DNA from: Peribacillus simplex
Lineage (GTDB): Bacteria > Bacillota > Bacilli > Bacillales > DSM-1321
Length of the DNA stretch: 64,000 nucleotides
Direction of reading: 5' to 3'
Assembly (NCBI RefSeq): GCF_900156045.1
Contig: NZ_FTMX01000001.1
Span: forward strand, 868,001-932,000
Shown here: positions 35,428-44,573 of the stretch, piece by piece
Layout of the letters: every line of letters starts with the position of its first letter
Position numbering within the stretch: position 1 is the first letter of the stretch
Notes under the pieces: model-generated
Databases searched by the model: none
What the model saw: only the letters and a program-made list of their open reading frames with translations
Told to the model about the DNA's origin: nothing
Position numbers and translations under genes: made by a program

Positions 35428-35935
35428 GATAATAGGAGCAGCGATAATTATGATTGCAACGACATGGACTGGTTTCGAAGCCGCGAAAAAATTAAGTATG
35501 AGGCCTCGTCAACTGAGACAGCTGAAAGTCGCCATGCAATCGCTTGAAGCTGAAATCATGTATGGTCATACACCTTTGAAAGAAGCGGCAAGGAAACTGT
35601 CTAAGCAGATGGCCAAACCTTTATCCATCTTTTTCGATACATTTGCAAATCGACTCGAGTCAGGTGAGACCACCGTCAAAGAAGCATGGGATGATAGTTT
35701 GAAGAAAATATGGCAATCCCTTGCTTTACAACAGGGAGAATTCGAGATTCTTTCACAGTTTGGGGAGACGCTTGGAAAAAGCGATAAATATCATCAGCAA
35801 AAGCAAATCATGCTAACGATGGCACACTTGGAAAGGGAAGAGAGCGATGCACTCGACCGCCAGGGAAAATATGAAAAAATGATGAAAAGTCTTGGTTTTT
35901 TATCAGGGATATTATTGATCATCTTGCTGATGTAG
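35420..35935 (+). CDS. spoIIIAB: stage III sporulation protein AB
   Basis: 171 aa, overlapping spoIIIAA by eight bases. An N-terminal hydrophobic segment (IIGAAIIMIATTWTGFEAA), a helical cytoplasmic domain with conserved RPRQLRQLKVAMQSLEAEIMYGHTPL, and a C-terminal membrane anchor (LGFLSGILLIILLM). It has GspF-like character and is part of the SpoIIIA channel in the mother-cell membrane. Confidence 0.95.
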   Translation: MFKIIGAAIIMIATTWTGFEAAKKLSMRPRQLRQLKVAMQSLEAEIMYGHTPLKEAARKLSKQMAKPLSIFFDTFANRLESGETTVKEAWDDSLKKIWQSLALQQGEFEILSQFGETLGKSDKYHQQKQIMLTMAHLEREESDALDRQGKYEKMMKSLGFLSGILLIILLM

Positions 35936-35956
35936 GAATATGTGGGGGGAATGAAA

Positions 35957-36160
35957 ATGGGCATTGATGTGGACATCATATTTAAAATAGCGGGTGTTGG
36001 GCTAGTTGTGGCATTTCTTCACACGATACTCGATCAGGTTGGGAAAAAGGAATATGCCCAGTGGGTGACACTTTTCGGATTTATCTATATTTTATTCATG
36101 GTTGCTTCTGTTGTAGAGGATTTATTTCAAAAAATTAAATCTGTATTTCTATTTCAGTAA
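35957..36160 (+). CDS. spoIIIAC: stage III sporulation protein AC
   Basis: 67 aa from the ATG at 35957, six bases after GGGGGGA; an ATG at 35951 and a GTG at 35942 are alternatives. Two hydrophobic segments (IIFKIAGVGLVVAFLHTIL and WVTLFGFIYILFMVASVV) and the conserved DQVGKKEYAQ are diagnostic for SpoIIIAC. Small membrane subunit of the SpoIIIA channel. Confidence 0.94.
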   Translation: MGIDVDIIFKIAGVGLVVAFLHTILDQVGKKEYAQWVTLFGFIYILFMVASVVEDLFQKIKSVFLFQ

Positions 36161-36174
36161 GGGAGGGATTCGCG

Positions 36175-36564
36175 ATTGAAATCATAAAAATCGTGGCCAT
36201 TGCCCTAGTTGCCACCTTTTTGGCACTGATCATTAAAGAGCAAAAACCAAATTTCGCATTCCTGCTAGTCGTTTTTGTAGGATGCTCCATTTTTCTTTTT
36301 TTAGCTGACAAAATATACGAAATCATTTTAATGTTAGAAAAAATTGCGGTTAATGCGAATGTGAATACCGTGTATCTAGAGACCATCTTAAAAATAATCG
36401 GAATTGCCTATATAGCAGAATTCGCTTCTCAAATTACAAAAGATGCGGGGCAAGGTTCGCTCGCTTCCAAAATAGAATTGAGCGGAAAAATCTTGATTCT
36501 TGCCATGGCGATTCCGATTTTGACGGTCATTATCGAAACGATTTTACAGATGCTCCCAAGTTAA
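36175..36564 (+). CDS. spoIIIAD: stage III sporulation protein AD, probable ATT start
   Basis: 129 aa if translated from ATT at 36175, which sits eight bases after GGGAGG. This gives an N-terminus (I/M)EIIKIVAIALVATFLAL that aligns with B. subtilis SpoIIIAD. The first conventional start, GTG at 36193, is 26 bases from the ribosome site and would trim the first membrane helix. Conserved ANVNTVYLETILKIIGIAYIAEF and QGSLASKIELSGK. Membrane subunit of the SpoIIIA channel, probably pairing with SpoIIIAC. The rare start could keep synthesis low. Confidence 0.9.
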   Translation: MEIIKIVAIALVATFLALIIKEQKPNFAFLLVVFVGCSIFLFLADKIYEIILMLEKIAVNANVNTVYLETILKIIGIAYIAEFASQITKDAGQGSLASKIELSGKILILAMAIPILTVIIETILQMLPS

Positions 36565-36597
36565 CGGATTACTCCTACTAGTCAATGAGGTGAATGT

Positions 36598-37806
36598 ATG
36601 AAGCAGCGGATGCCTTACTTATCCATTCTATTCGTTTTACTCTTTTTTTTGCATGCATCTATTGGACAAGCTGCCGAAAATCCAGAACATGGTGAAATCG
36701 ATCAAGAGCCGATCATGCAGTCCGAACTGGTACAAGCCCAAATAGAAAGGCTGGGTGTCGATGAGCTCAAACAATATTGGGATGACATCGTTACGGAATA
36801 TGGAGGATTCTTACCAGAAAGCCAGAAAGGGAGCTTCATGGATTTTGTAAGCGGCGATAAGAAATTTTCCTTTGAGCAATGGATAAAGGGAATGACAAAA
36901 TTCATCTTTCATGAATTGCTCGTGAATGGAAAGCTGCTGGGATCACTCATTTTATTAACCGTTCTCAGCATGTTCCTCCAGTCTTTGCAGAATGCGTTCG
37001 AGCAAAGCTCGGTAAGTAAGGTCGCATATGCAATCGTTTATATGGTGCTGATCATTTTGGCACTTAACAGTTTTCATGTGGCGATGGAATATACAAAAGA
37101 TACGATAGATTTGATGATTTCCTTTTTAATGGCGCTCATCCCTTTACTCTTGGCATTGATTGCTGCTTCAGGAGGACTTGTATCGGCAGCATTCTTTCAT
37201 CCGGTATTGATGTTTTTGATGAATACAAGCGGCATCTTGATCCAGTTTGTCGTCCTTCCGTTATTATTCTTTGCAGCGATTTTAAGCATAGTCAGCACGC
37301 TGACCGAACATTACAAAGTGACTCAGATGGCACAACTTCTCCGTAATTTTGCCATCGGTATCCTTGGAGCATTCATGACCATATTCCTTGGTGTGATTTC
37401 CGTTCAGGGAGCATCCTCAGCTGTAGCTGACGGAGTGACCATCAGGACAGCCAAATTCGTGACAGGTAACTTTATACCGGTAATAGGGCGCATGTTTACC
37501 GATGCAACGGATACGGTCATCAGTGCCTCCGTCCTTTTGAAAAATACAGTGGGCTTGTCAGGCGTCATCATTCTCTTGCTCATTACCACATTTCCCGCCA
37601 TAAAAATCTTGATGATTTCTTTTGTATATAAATTGGCAGCGAGTCTTTTGCAGCCGCTGGGCGGAGGACCTGTAATAAAATGCCTTGACGTTATAAGTAA
37701 AAGCATGATTTATATTTTCGCTGCATTGGCCATTGTCTCTCTCATGTTTTTTTTAAGTGTCACGGTAATTATCGCCTCTGGAAACATTACCCTGATGGTT
37801 CGTTAG
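36598..37806 (+). CDS. spoIIIAE: stage III sporulation protein AE
   Basis: 402 aa with a signal-like N-terminus (YLSILFVLLFFLHASIGQAAE), then an extracytoplasmic segment to about 100 and seven or more membrane helices. It is the largest membrane component of the SpoIIIA channel and resembles ABC-permease-like export subunits. ATG preceded by GAGGTGAA. It lies in the expected order between AD and AF. Confidence 0.95.
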   Translation: MKQRMPYLSILFVLLFFLHASIGQAAENPEHGEIDQEPIMQSELVQAQIERLGVDELKQYWDDIVTEYGGFLPESQKGSFMDFVSGDKKFSFEQWIKGMTKFIFHELLVNGKLLGSLILLTVLSMFLQSLQNAFEQSSVSKVAYAIVYMVLIILALNSFHVAMEYTKDTIDLMISFLMALIPLLLALIAASGGLVSAAFFHPVLMFLMNTSGILIQFVVLPLLFFAAILSIVSTLTEHYKVTQMAQLLRNFAIGILGAFMTIFLGVISVQGASSAVADGVTIRTAKFVTGNFIPVIGRMFTDATDTVISASVLLKNTVGLSGVIILLLITTFPAIKILMISFVYKLAASLLQPLGGGPVIKCLDVISKSMIYIFAALAIVSLMFFLSVTVIIASGNITLMVR

Positions 37807-37821
37807 AAAGGAGGGGGCTTG

Positions 37822-38430
37822 GTGAGTTTTTTAGCTGGCTGGGTATCCAACATCATCATATTTGTATTGCTGGCTACTGTGATTGATATGCTTCTTCCGA
37901 ATTCAGCTTTACAGAAGTATGCCAAAATGGTCATCGGACTTTTGCTGATTGCGATCATCATCACTCCTATATTGGGATTATTCAATATGGATTTCGACGA
38001 TATTCTTACTGCGGCTACTAGTGAATTTAAGGATCAGGAAAAAAAAGATTTAGGAAATTTGACAGAAATGAAGAAAAAAGAAATACAAGCTACCCAGGGT
38101 GCATATATTTTAAAACAAATGGCTGGTGAGTTACAGGCAGAAGTGGAAGAGGAGCTGATGGTGGATTATAACATGAAGATTAGTTCAATTGATGTAGGTG
38201 TCAAGAATGAGGAAGAACCGGATGTTGATGATCTGCAGAACATAACCATCTCATTGGAAAAGGCAGAAGGGAAAGAAAACTCGGAGATAGAGGCAGTAGC
38301 GAAGGTTGATATCAATACAGATAGCCCATCCACTTCGAATGATGCCAATCTGGATGCTGTCAAAAGGTTTCTGGCAACAAGTTGGTCTGTTGATGAAGAG
38401 ATCATTGAAATCGCCGGGGAAAGGAAGTGA
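37822..38430 (+). CDS. spoIIIAF: stage III sporulation protein AF
   Basis: 202 aa from GTG at 37822 (AAGGAGGGG upstream), giving MSFLAGWVSN as in the family. Two membrane helices (IIIFVLLATVIDMLLP and VIGLLLIAIIITPILGLF) separated by the conserved NSALQKYAKM, then a soluble ring-building domain. SpoIIIAF forms a ring in the intermembrane space. It follows spoIIIAE by 15 bases. Confidence 0.94.
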   Translation: MSFLAGWVSNIIIFVLLATVIDMLLPNSALQKYAKMVIGLLLIAIIITPILGLFNMDFDDILTAATSEFKDQEKKDLGNLTEMKKKEIQATQGAYILKQMAGELQAEVEEELMVDYNMKISSIDVGVKNEEEPDVDDLQNITISLEKAEGKENSEIEAVAKVDINTDSPSTSNDANLDAVKRFLATSWSVDEEIIEIAGERK

Positions 38431-38437
38431 CTGAGTA

Positions 38438-39109
38438 TTGAACAAAGACAAAGGTCCATTATCCTGGCTGCAAAAACTATTAAATAAAGACCCTGACCAA
38501 AAAGAGCCTAAGGAAAAAAAACCTTCCCTGTATGTCTATGCTCTAATAGTTGTCCTTTTGGGAGCGGGAATCATGATGGCCGGGAATTTGTTAACCACCA
38601 ACCAGGCTGGACAAACACCTGAAGTGAAGACTGTATTCAATAATGATGAACAGCAGGATGATGAGGGGGATGTTGAAACGTTCGGCCAGAAGAAATCAGA
38701 ATTCAAGACAACAAAAGACTATGAAATATATCTTCAAAATGAAATGAAGGAAGCGCTTGAATCCATCGCAGGCGTCCAGGATGTTAAAGTCGTGATCTAC
38801 GTCGATGCATCCGAGAAAAAAGTATATGAAAGAAACAAAGTCACCCAAAAACAAGTCACTGAAGAAACCGACCAGGAAGGCGGCAAAAGGACGGTCGAAG
38901 ATACATCTGTTGATGAACAGCTAGTTTTGGTCAAGAGCGGTGAAAAGGAAGGACCGATCATCTCGGAAACGAAAAAACCTAGTGTGAGAGGAGTCCTGGT
39001 TGTCGCTAAAGGGGCCGAAAACATTCAAATAAAGAAGTGGATCATCGAGGCTGTCACACGCTCACTTGATGTACCGAGTCACAGGGTTTCTGTCATGCCT
39101 AAAAAATAA
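38438..39109 (+). CDS. spoIIIAG: stage III sporulation protein AG
   Basis: 223 aa from TTG with AAGGAAGTG upstream. One membrane anchor (YVYALIVVLLGAGIMMAGNLL) and an extracytoplasmic ring-building motif domain beginning near YEIYLQNEMKEALESIAGVQDVKVVI. An insertion rich in charged residues (about 130-160) corresponds to the beta-barrel insertion of SpoIIIAG. It forms the large ring of the channel. Confidence 0.95.
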   Translation: MNKDKGPLSWLQKLLNKDPDQKEPKEKKPSLYVYALIVVLLGAGIMMAGNLLTTNQAGQTPEVKTVFNNDEQQDDEGDVETFGQKKSEFKTTKDYEIYLQNEMKEALESIAGVQDVKVVIYVDASEKKVYERNKVTQKQVTEETDQEGGKRTVEDTSVDEQLVLVKSGEKEGPIISETKKPSVRGVLVVAKGAENIQIKKWIIEAVTRSLDVPSHRVSVMPKK

Positions 39110-39123
39110 GGGGGAAAATCTAC

Positions 39124-39711
39124 ATGTTATTAAAAAAACAAACCGTTTGGTTATTGACTATGCTAAGTCTGGTCGTTGTGCTTTCAGTCTATTATTTAAC
39201 CGCTCCGGAAGAAAATGCAGCTGATATGACGGCAACAGAGCAACAAGATGAAAATAAAACAGAAACTAAAACAGAGAACAAAGCGGATACAAAAGGGGAA
39301 AATAAAAGTGAAAAAGCAACATCCAAAAATGCAGAAGGTTCCTCTGTAACCATTGCATCCGGAGATGAGTTCGAATCGTTAAGGATGCAGATTGAAGATG
39401 AACGGGCGAAGCTGAATGAAGAATTGACTGCAAAGATGGGCAACACAGAACTATCAGCTGAAGAAAGAGACGAGGCTTATGCAAAAATCGAACAATTAAG
39501 TGAAACGAAAGTAAAGGAAAATATCATCGAAAACTTAATAGTTGCCATGGATTACAATGCCGCACTGGTCCGGGTGGACGGAACGGATGTAAAGGTGAGT
39601 GTCAAGGCCGATAAACAAACGAAAACAGAGGCCAATAACATTATCCGCCTTGTAAGGAAAGAAGTGAGCGATGCACAAAATGTAGTGGTCGATTTCCAAC
39701 CGGAAAAGTAA
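39124..39711 (+). CDS. spoIIIAH: stage III sporulation protein AH
   Basis: 195 aa. An N-terminal anchor (TVWLLTMLSLVVVLSVYYL), a low-complexity Glu/Lys/Asn/Thr linker (about 30-70) and a C-terminal YscJ/FliF-like ring domain ending VVVDFQPEK. It binds SpoIIQ across the two septal membranes, joining mother cell and forespore. Last gene of the operon; a terminator follows 55 bases later. Confidence 0.95.
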   Translation: MLLKKQTVWLLTMLSLVVVLSVYYLTAPEENAADMTATEQQDENKTETKTENKADTKGENKSEKATSKNAEGSSVTIASGDEFESLRMQIEDERAKLNEELTAKMGNTELSAEERDEAYAKIEQLSETKVKENIIENLIVAMDYNAALVRVDGTDVKVSVKADKQTKTEANNIIRLVRKEVSDAQNVVVDFQPEK

Positions 39712-39766
39712 ACACACATACAGAAAAAAGTGCTGATACAGAACAGTTCAACATCATAAACATTTG

Positions 39767-39800
39767 AAAGCCCCCCTTAATTAAAAAAGGGAGGCTTTTT
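39767..39800 (+). terminator. terminator of the spoIIIA operon
   Basis: AAAGCCCCCCTT pairs with AAGGGAGGCTTT (one mismatch) and runs into TTTTT. Confidence 0.88.
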
Positions 39801-40332
39801 ATTATGATTTTTTTAACTAACTTACGACTTGGAAACTTTAGAGGAAAAGTTTTTTTATGTCAATTGGCATCAGAAAACTCAAATAGAAATGGTGATAATG
39901 GTCATCCGTAATATTCTAGAAAAGTAATTGCAATGGATATTATTGCTGATTTTTCAGGGATTAAATGTAAAATTCGAGAGAAGGCGTTAAGGTGCCGCGG
40001 TTGAAAAATATTCACAATATTATAATAAAGGTGTAAGATAGAAGTATGGTTAATAAGTTACAATTAATCTATCATTGAATTTGTATAAGCTAATATTGTA
40101 TGATGTTAGAAGCTGGTCATAAACTTTTCAATCTCTTTGGGAAACAATATTTTGAGAAAGTGAAAAATCTGTTATAATACAGATGAGGTTTGTATTCAGT
40201 TTATTCGCATTCGCATAAAGAAAGCGGCTACTTTGTGCAGTATTGGACAAAGTAGGATAAGCTAAGGGTAAGGTTACATAAAATATTATTGCCTCACAAA
40301 CTCATATTAAATTAGACAAGGGGTGCCACAAA
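39801..40332. other. intergenic region and long leader before accB
   Basis: No gene is visible. The accBC promoter is at 40150-40178. Its transcript would carry a leader of about 145 nt containing the 9-bp inverted repeat CTACTTTGT/ACAAAGTAG (40228-40255, 10-base loop). No T-run follows the repeat, so it is not a simple terminator; it could be an operator or an RNA control element. Confidence 0.4.
40150..40178 (+). promoter_or_regulatory. sigma-A promoter of accBC
   Basis: An extended -10, TGTTATAAT (TATAAT at 40173-40178), lies 17 bases after TTTTGA. A TTGAGA two bases further on is an alternative -35 with a 15-base spacer. The perfect -10 makes this a likely strong promoter. Confidence 0.7.
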
Positions 40333-40830
40333 ATGAAAGTGCAAGAAATTCGTGAAATTATTAAGCTAGTCGATCAATCAAATATCAGTGAATTCGTTTT
40401 TGAAAATGAAGGAACGAAAATTAAATTGAAAAAAACTGAAACGGGTACAGTATTACAACCAGCAGCTGCTCCAGATGTTGTTCAAGCCAATGCAGCTGTA
40501 GAGGTCAAACCCGCAGCGGCCCCTGCCCCTGCAGTGCCGATAGCTGCTGAACCTGCAAAGCCTGCTGCTGCCGTCACCGAACAGGAAAATTTACATAAAA
40601 TCACTTCACCGATGGTTGGGACATTCTACCAATCTCCTGCACCGGATTCACCTGCATACGTAAAAGCAGGCGATAAAGTAACGGGGGATTCCATCGTCTG
40701 CATCGTTGAAGCCATGAAACTTTTCAATGAAATCGAAGCTGAAGTAAGCGGTGAGATCGTTGAAGTCCTTGTAAAAGAAGGGCAGCTAGTAGAATATGGT
40801 CAACCATTATTTTTAGTAAAGCCGGAATGA
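40333..40830 (+). CDS. accB: biotin carboxyl carrier protein of acetyl-CoA carboxylase
   Basis: 165 aa. N-terminal dimerisation region, an Ala/Pro-rich linker (about 44-82), and a C-terminal biotinyl domain with the acceptor lysine in VEAMKLFN (K129). The swinging biotin is carboxylated by AccC, and the carboxyl goes to acetyl-CoA to make malonyl-CoA. accC begins 14 bases later. In Bacillus the accDA genes lie elsewhere. Confidence 0.96.
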   Translation: MKVQEIREIIKLVDQSNISEFVFENEGTKIKLKKTETGTVLQPAAAPDVVQANAAVEVKPAAAPAPAVPIAAEPAKPAAAVTEQENLHKITSPMVGTFYQSPAPDSPAYVKAGDKVTGDSIVCIVEAMKLFNEIEAEVSGEIVEVLVKEGQLVEYGQPLFLVKPE

Positions 40831-40844
40831 GGAGCTGTTTCTAA

Positions 40845-42197
40845 ATGATTAAAAAGGTATTAATTGCCAATCGTGGGGAAATTGCTGTCCGTATCATCCG
40901 GGCATGCAAGGAATTAGGAATCGAGACTGTTGCAGTCTATTCAGAAGCAGATAAAGAAGCATTACATGTTCAAATTGCGGATGAAGCATATTGCATCGGT
41001 CCTAAATTATCAAAAGACAGTTATTTAAATACAACGAACATTATCAGTACAGCCAAGAAAACGGGATCTGATGCAATTCATCCAGGATATGGATTCCTAG
41101 CTGAAAATGCCGACTTTGCTGAGCTATGCCGTGAATGCAATATCATTTTCATCGGCCCTAGCCCCGAAGCGATCAATAAAATGGGAACAAAGGATGTAGC
41201 AAGGGAAACCATGCGCAAAGCTGGTGTACCGATCGTACCAGGTTCTAAAGGCATAATTAAAGATACGGATGAAGGTGTAGCCTTAGCTAATGAAATGGGC
41301 TATCCAGTCATCATCAAAGCTACTGCTGGCGGAGGCGGTAAAGGTATCCGTGTCGCAAGGACGGAAGAAGATCTCATTAAAGGCATTAACATCACGCAAC
41401 AGGAAGCCGCGACGGCATTTGGTAATCCTGGCGTGTATATTGAAAAGTTCATCGAAGATTTCCGTCACGTTGAAATACAGGTCATGGCAGATAATCATGG
41501 CAACGCCATCCATTTAGGTGAACGTGATTGTTCGATCCAACGACGTTTGCAAAAACTTGTTGAAGAAACCCCGTCACCAGCGTTGGATGGTGAAACACGT
41601 GCGGAAATGGGGCAGGCTGCAGTAACGGCTGCACTTGCCGTTAACTATTCAGGTGCCGGAACAGTAGAATTTATTTATGACTATGTGAATAGAAAATACT
41701 ACTTTATGGAAATGAATACACGTATCCAGGTTGAACACCCAGTTACGGAAATGGTAACAGGCGTGGATTTGATTAAAGAACAAATCAAAGTTGCTTCAGG
41801 TAACAAACTTTCGCTTTCACAAGAGGATGTCACTTTTAACGGATGGTCTATCGAATGTCGGATAAATGCGGAAAATCCAGAAAAGAATTTCATGCCTTCC
41901 GCAGGTAAGATTCAAATGTATTTACCGCCAGGCGGCTACGGAGTTCGTGTGGATTCCGCGGCATACCCTGGATACTCGATACCGCCGTATTATGATTCCA
42001 TGATCGCTAAATTGATCGTCCATGCACCGACTAGAGAAGAGGCGATCGAGAAGATGAAACGCGCCTTGGGTGAGTTTGTCATTGAAGGGATCAGTACCAC
42101 AATTCCTTTCCATATTAAGTTACTTCAACATGAACAATTTGTTTCCGGGGAATTTAATACCAAATTCCTTGAAATATATGATGTAATGAACTCATAA
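40845..42197 (+). CDS. accC: biotin carboxylase subunit of acetyl-CoA carboxylase
   Basis: 450 aa with the three biotin carboxylase domains. N-terminal [21 protein letters not shown]-grasp Gly loop [27 protein letters not shown]; and [18 protein letters not shown] with the catalytic Glu and Arg. It carboxylates biotin on AccB using ATP and bicarbonate. Operon accB-accC-yqhY. Confidence 0.97.
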   Translation: MIKKVLIANRGEIAVRIIRACKELGIETVAVYSEADKEALHVQIADEAYCIGPKLSKDSYLNTTNIISTAKKTGSDAIHPGYGFLAENADFAELCRECNIIFIGPSPEAINKMGTKDVARETMRKAGVPIVPGSKGIIKDTDEGVALANEMGYPVIIKATAGGGGKGIRVARTEEDLIKGINITQQEAATAFGNPGVYIEKFIEDFRHVEIQVMADNHGNAIHLGERDCSIQRRLQKLVEETPSPALDGETRAEMGQAAVTAALAVNYSGAGTVEFIYDYVNRKYYFMEMNTRIQVEHPVTEMVTGVDLIKEQIKVASGNKLSLSQEDVTFNGWSIECRINAENPEKNFMPSAGKIQMYLPPGGYGVRVDSAAYPGYSIPPYYDSMIAKLIVHAPTREEAIEKMKRALGEFVIEGISTTIPFHIKLLQHEQFVSGEFNTKFLEIYDVMNS

Positions 42198-42225
42198 TGT
42201 AAAGGAAGACAGGAGGTGCTTTTGA

Positions 42226-42639
42226 ATGAGTGAGATGGAAGGCCAATTACTGGAAATGAATGATTATAATAGTGGTCTGGGCAAAGTGGAGATTGCGCCT
42301 GAGGTGATAGAGGTGATTGCGGGTATCGCTGCATCGGAAGTTGAAGGTGTTGCACATATGCGCGGGAATTTCGCTACGGGTGTCGTTGAGAAGCTTGGTA
42401 AAAAGAACCACGGTAAAGGCGTTAAAGTGGACTTAACGGGAGAATCCATCAAAGTCGAACTTTATTGTGTCATGAAGTTTGGTGTTTCAATTCCGAAAGT
42501 TGCTCAGGAAGTGCAAGATAACATTCGTGAAGCTTTGTTGAATATGACGGCTATCGACGCTGGCGAAGTGAACATTCATGTAGTGGGCATTGCGTTTGAA
42601 AACGCTAAACAAGAAGCGGATTACGAACAAGAAGTGTAA
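42226..42639 (+). CDS. yqhY: Asp23/Gls24 family protein YqhY
   Basis: 137 aa. Asp23/Gls24 pattern: GKVEIAPEVIEVIAGIAASEVEGVAHM and VDLTGESIKVELYCVMKFGVSIP. ATG with CAGGAGGTG upstream, 28 bases after accC and before the shared terminator. In B. subtilis yqhY sits in the same accBC operon, and its loss is reported to disturb fatty acid synthesis. A regulatory link with acetyl-CoA carboxylase is supported by this arrangement. Confidence 0.93.
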   Translation: MSEMEGQLLEMNDYNSGLGKVEIAPEVIEVIAGIAASEVEGVAHMRGNFATGVVEKLGKKNHGKGVKVDLTGESIKVELYCVMKFGVSIPKVAQEVQDNIREALLNMTAIDAGEVNIHVVGIAFENAKQEADYEQEV

Positions 42640-42664
42640 GTGGCTTCGTTCGATTCACACCTGC

Positions 42665-42692
42665 AAAAACCCGGCAAAAAGCCGGGTTTTTG
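42665..42692 (+). terminator. terminator of accBC-yqhY
   Basis: AAACCCGGC-AAAAA-GCCGGGTTTTT is a textbook intrinsic terminator. Confidence 0.95.
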
Positions 42693-43088
42693 TTTTTTTG
42701 AATGTATACTCCATGATACCCCTAATTTTGTGCCTGCTTATAATATTAAATTTAAATGAACATAATAAGGCGGTATCTGGAAGTTTCCCTTTAATTCAAG
42801 GGTGATTTCTGTTAGAGTGTAAAAGGTGAAATATGAGCATGAAAGCTAGGCATGAGCTTTTTGACACTTTCAAAAAGTATGGGACTGTGTTGGCCGTTTA
42901 ATTGGAAAGTAATCTTGAAAAGTTATCTTGATTCAAGATATTGAGTATTTTGGCCTTAATTTTAGTGGGATTTAGCTTATTATTTAAATAATATAGCAAA
43001 AATCTTAATATTTTTGAAAAAATGTTATTTAATGTTCGTTTGTTCTAGCATTTTCATATATAATAGTAGATGTTAAAGGAGTAAGATT
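42693..43088. other. intergenic region before nusB
   Basis: About 400 bp, AT-rich, no gene. TATAAT at 43061-43066 with a poor -35 (TTCGTT) may be the nusB promoter. An imperfect repeat AGCATGAAAGCTAGGCATGAGCT (42836-42858 region) is present, but nothing else can be assigned. Confidence 0.4.
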
Positions 43089-43481
43089 ATGAAAAGAAGA
43101 GAAGCCCGTGAAAAATCCCTTCAAGCACTATATCAGATGGATATTGCCAACTCTAATGCAGAAGAGGCAATGGAAAGCGTACTGGATGGTGCTCCTACTG
43201 ATGAATATTTCAAGAAATTAGTAATGGGGATTACGGAAAATCGAGAACAAATTGATGGAATGATCAGGGACAATTTAGAGAATTGGACGTTGGAAAGACT
43301 GGCGAACATTGATCGGAATTTACTGCGGATCGCGGTTTATGAAATGGTTCACAGTGAAGATGTTCCTGTAAGTGTTGCAATGAATGAAGCTATTGAAATT
43401 GCTAAGAAATTCGGTGATGATCAATCGAGCAGCTTTGTAAATGCCGTTTTATCCAAAGTGAAGGTGAAAAGCGGCAGCTAA
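43089..43481 (+). CDS. nusB: transcription antitermination factor NusB
   Basis: 130 aa, all-helical RNA-binding protein: MKRREAREKSLQALYQMDI, VMGITENREQIDGMIRDNLENW and NEAIEIAKKFGDDQSSSFVNAVLSK are family signatures. With NusE (S10) it binds boxA and supports antitermination in rRNA operons. ATG with AAAGGAG upstream. First gene of nusB-folD. Confidence 0.96.
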   Translation: MKRREAREKSLQALYQMDIANSNAEEAMESVLDGAPTDEYFKKLVMGITENREQIDGMIRDNLENWTLERLANIDRNLLRIAVYEMVHSEDVPVSVAMNEAIEIAKKFGDDQSSSFVNAVLSKVKVKSGS

Positions 43482-43550
43482 AGTTGCAGCCTTGAACAAG
43501 GATTTTCTCAGCAATTTCTTTAGCAAAATTAACTTGGGAGGAATAAACAC

Positions 43551-44426
43551 ATGTCAGCTCAAATCATTAATGGTAAAGAAATTGCGGAGTCAGTTAGGCA
43601 GGAAATCAGTAAGGAAGTTCAACAGTTACGTGAAAAAAATATCGTTCCGGGTTTGGCTGTAATCCTGGTGGGTGACAATCAAGCATCACAAACTTATGTA
43701 CGCAATAAGCAAAAGGCCTGTGAGGACTTGGGCATGCATTCCGTATTAATTAAAAAGCCTGCGGAACTTACTCAGGAGGAATTGATTCAGAGCATTGCTG
43801 AATTAAACCAGGATGACAGCATTCATGGTATATTGGTGCAGCTGCCATTGCCTGGGCATATTCAGGAAAAGGCGATCATTGAAGCGATTTCGCCTGAAAA
43901 GGATGTAGATGGATTCCACCCGATTAATATCGGGCGGATGATGACGGGACAAGATGCATTTTTACCTTGTACTCCTTACGGCGTCATGGTGATGCTTGAG
44001 TATATCGACTATGACCTTGAAGGTAAGCATGTTGTCATCGTAGGGAGAAGTAATATCGTCGGAAAACCTGCCGGACAATTATTTTTAAATGCAAATGCAA
44101 CCGTTACTTACTGTCATTCACGGACAAAGGATCTTGCCTATTATACTAAGCAAGCCGATGTCGTTGTGGCAGCAGTCGGAAAGAGGGACACGATCACGAG
44201 TGACCATATTAAAGAAGGCGCAGTCGTCATTGACGTCGGTATGAACAGGAATGATGAAGGGAAGCTTTGCGGTGATGTAGCGTTTGATGAAGTGAAAGAA
44301 AAGGCTTCATACATTACACCTGTTCCTAAAGGCGTTGGTCCAATGACGATTACGATGCTTATGAAGAATACGGTCAAATCTGCTCAAAAAGCACTTGAAC
44401 AGAACGAGCAAGCAGTAAAAAACTGA
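43551..44426 (+). CDS. folD: methylenetetrahydrofolate dehydrogenase/cyclohydrolase
   Basis: 291 aa bifunctional enzyme. Signature 1 TYVRNKQKACEDLGM with the catalytic Lys; ILVQLPLPGHI; KDVDGFHPINIGRM; and the NADP-binding VVIVGRSNIVGKPAGQLFL; C-terminal PVPKGVGPMTITMLM. It interconverts methylene-, methenyl- and formyl-THF, using methylene-THF such as that from the gcv system. It lies 70 bases after nusB. Confidence 0.96.
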   Translation: MSAQIINGKEIAESVRQEISKEVQQLREKNIVPGLAVILVGDNQASQTYVRNKQKACEDLGMHSVLIKKPAELTQEELIQSIAELNQDDSIHGILVQLPLPGHIQEKAIIEAISPEKDVDGFHPINIGRMMTGQDAFLPCTPYGVMVMLEYIDYDLEGKHVVIVGRSNIVGKPAGQLFLNANATVTYCHSRTKDLAYYTKQADVVVAAVGKRDTITSDHIKEGAVVIDVGMNRNDEGKLCGDVAFDEVKEKASYITPVPKGVGPMTITMLMKNTVKSAQKALEQNEQAVKN

Positions 44427-44449
44427 AAAAAACGTTAAATTATTTTAAA

Positions 44450-44492
44450 GAAGCGGACCTCTTGTTTTATAATAACGGGAGACCGCTTTTTT
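44450..44492 (+). terminator. terminator after folD
   Basis: AAGCGG-A-C... pairs with ...GACCGCTT around a long AT-rich loop, ending in TTTTTT. The stem is imperfect. Confidence 0.75.
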
Positions 44493-44573
44493 CCATTCAT
44501 GGATTGAACAAGTTTCAAGTGTAATCTAAGGCGGTTTTCTTTATATCCGACTTCCATCGGAAGGAGACATAAT

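Noticed and set aside
42590..42805. 71-codon frame after yqhY
   Set aside because: It overlaps yqhY and the accBC terminator and has no start signal.
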